64,000 bases of DNA from Rugamonas rubra (lineage in GTDB: Bacteria; Pseudomonadota; Gammaproteobacteria; Burkholderiales; Burkholderiaceae_D), in NCBI RefSeq assembly GCF_900114705.1, contig NZ_FOTW01000015.1, positions 1 to 64,000 on the forward strand, given 5' to 3'. A model generated the notes under the pieces. It did not search any database. It worked only from the letters and a program-made list of their open reading frames with translations, and was not told the origin of the DNA. Made by a program: the position numbers and the translations under genes. Numbering within the stretch: position 1 is the first letter of the stretch; each line of letters begins with the position of its first letter. Below, piece after piece: positions 62,865 through 64,000 of this stretch.

Positions 62865-64000
62865 GGCGTGAGCACCAGGTTGAGGATGAATTTGGCCTTG
62901 CCGTCGGCCGCCGCAGTGCCGGCCTTGCCGCTCAGCTTGACGTTGGGGCGGGTGTCGAGCGGCGGCTGCTCGATCTGGACGAGCAGGCGCGGCTGGCGCG
63001 CCAGCTCCTGGGTGAAGCGGTTCATCGCCTCGAGCACGCTGCGGTAGTTGTCCTGGCTGACGGCGATCTCGGCTTCGACGCGCAGCGTCTGCGGCGGCCG
63101 CCCCGGGATGCCGATCAGCGCCGACGACAGCGGCGCCGCCTGGCCGCCGTCGGCCGCGCCGCCGGCCAGCGCCGCCAGCGCCGCCGGCTGCGCCGCCGTC
63201 CCGGCCGGCGCCGACTGGCTGGCGGCGCCGGCCGGCTTGACGGCCCAGTCGAGCTGCAGCAGGCTGACCTGCGGCACCTTGTCCAGCGCGGCGCTGAGCA
63301 TGGCCATCATCGCCTGCGGTTGCGGCGCCTGTTCGGCCACCATCCGTTCGACGGTGACGGCGGCCTTCATGTTGGCGGTCTTGGCGACGCTCGGCGGCAG
63401 GTCCGCCATGACGCCCTGATAGCGCCGGTCGAACTGCTCGGCCTCGCGCGCCAGCCGTTCGCCGGCGCCGCTGTCGCCGACATAGTTCCACAGGTTGGCG
63501 CCCGACCACAGCAGCGCGCCGGCGCAGACGGCGGCGGCGGCGCCGGACAGCGCCAGGCGGGCGCGGCGCAGCAGGAAGTAGCGGCGCGCCTCGCCCAGCG
63601 CGTAGTGGCCGGCCGGCCGCGCGGCGGCCAGCAGGTGCAGCAGCAGCGGCTCGGCCAGCGCCGGCGCCTCGGCCAGGCCGAGCCGGGCAGCCGCCTCGGC
63701 CAGGGCGACGAAGCGGTAGCTGGTCTCGGCGCCGTCGCGGCACAGCGCCTCGAGCGCGGCGATCTGCGGCGCCGGCGCCAGCACCACGGTGTGCAGCATC
63801 TCGCCGCGCCCGAGCAGGCGCACGCTGGTGAGGAACTGCTGGGTCTTGCCGGTCTCGGCGGCCAGGTTGACGGGCGCGCCGTCGCGGTCCAGCGCCGGGG
63901 TCAGGCGCGAGAACTTCAGCTGGCCGCGCTGGAAATAGCTCTGCCGCAGGCCGGCCGACTGCTGGCTCACCAGCAGCAGGTGCGCCTCGTCCAGGGCCAG
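62861..64000 (-). CDS. PilM-PilN / GspL-like assembly protein (5' end outside the window)
   Basis: At least 379 residues lie in the window and the frame is open to the right edge (LALDEAHLLLVSQQSAG before the internal GTG at 63970). The first 150 residues look like the actin-fold cytoplasmic domain of PilM/GspL (QSYFQRGQLKFSRLTPAL, RYFLLRRARLALSG). A membrane helix follows at about residue 160-175 of the visible part (LALSGAAAAVCAGALLWSG), then a coiled coil and a PilN-like periplasmic domain (SALIGIPGRPPQTLRVEAEIAVSQDNYRSVLEAMNRF). It would connect the cytoplasmic ATPase to PilO- and PilP-like partners. The true start lies beyond 64000. Confidence 0.72.
   Translation of the reverse strand: MALDEAHLLLVSQQSAGLRQSYFQRGQLKFSRLTPALDRDGAPVNLAAETGKTQQFLTSVRLLGRGEMLHTVVLAPAPQIAALEALCRDGAETSYRFVALAEAAARLGLAEAPALAEPLLLHLLAAARPAGHYALGEARRYFLLRRARLALSGAAAAVCAGALLWSGANLWNYVGDSGAGERLAREAEQFDRRYQGVMADLPPSVAKTANMKAAVTVERMVAEQAPQPQAMMAMLSAALDKVPQVSLLQLDWAVKPAGAASQSAPAGTAAQPAALAALAGGAADGGQAAPLSSALIGIPGRPPQTLRVEAEIAVSQDNYRSVLEAMNRFTQELARQPRLLVQIEQPPLDTRPNVKLSGKAGTAAADGKAKFILNLVLTP

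Overview
The window is GC-rich, densely coding, strongly G/C-biased at third codon positions, and carries no tRNA, rRNA or CRISPR that I can see. Gene content (B-type aconitase, an ArgP-like LysR beside a TRIC-type channel gene, a DUF3325/PepSY iron-reductase operon, YajD, a RbbA exporter, several TonB-dependent receptors, pseudopilins) points to a betaproteobacterium, most likely Oxalobacteraceae of the Massilia/Duganella/Janthinobacterium type. The genus is inferred from overall resemblance, not from a marker gene.

Layout. 1-650: the end of an IS21-family element (istA start plus seven 23-bp terminal repeats) inserted in a RelE/HigB-type toxin gene. 0.8-10 kb: an exported double-Cache protein, YajD, a TonB-dependent receptor, and a reverse-strand set of a GDSL-type esterase, a small anchored protein and an Lnt-like nitrilase with a long membrane extension. 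10.4-14.4 kb: a four-gene extracytoplasmic flavin electron-transfer operon (PepSY_2 protein, DUF2271 protein with a flavinylation-like motif, PepSY/flavodoxin/FAD-NADPH reductase fusion, ApbE). 14.7-17.3 kb: acnB with a leader hairpin and a strong terminator.

17.4-31.1 kb is the most unusual part. A five-gene reverse operon encodes an MFS exporter, a LuxE-type acyl-protein synthetase, a LuxC reductase fused to a PaaK-like adenylation domain, a second PaaK-like ligase and a GNAT acyltransferase. Fur-box-like sites with the same core lie upstream of this operon and upstream of a forward operon holding a TonB-dependent receptor, two small membrane proteins and a PepSY ferric reductase. Together they look like synthesis, export, re-uptake and reductive iron release for a small molecule made without NRPS or NIS enzymes. 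The product is unknown.

31.2-43.7 kb: a PhoD-like phosphatase; a TonB-dependent receptor operon with a DUF3526-type ABC exporter behind two dyads resembling Nur boxes; and a YhiI-RbbA-YhhJ-type ABC export operon. 44-49 kb: an NHL-propeller protein with an M23-like domain, then an operon of two acyl-CoA dehydrogenases and a MaoC hydratase. 49.2-54.9 kb: a 1590-residue hybrid sensor kinase coupled to a REC-GGDEF diguanylate cyclase. 55-57.5 kb: an ACAD11-like dehydrogenase and kinase pair. 57.9-64 kb: a pseudopilus (type II secretion or MSHA-like) assembly operon with an embedded ABC-2 permease, running off the right edge.

Limits: all families are assigned by eye from motifs. No database search, structure prediction or codon statistics were run.
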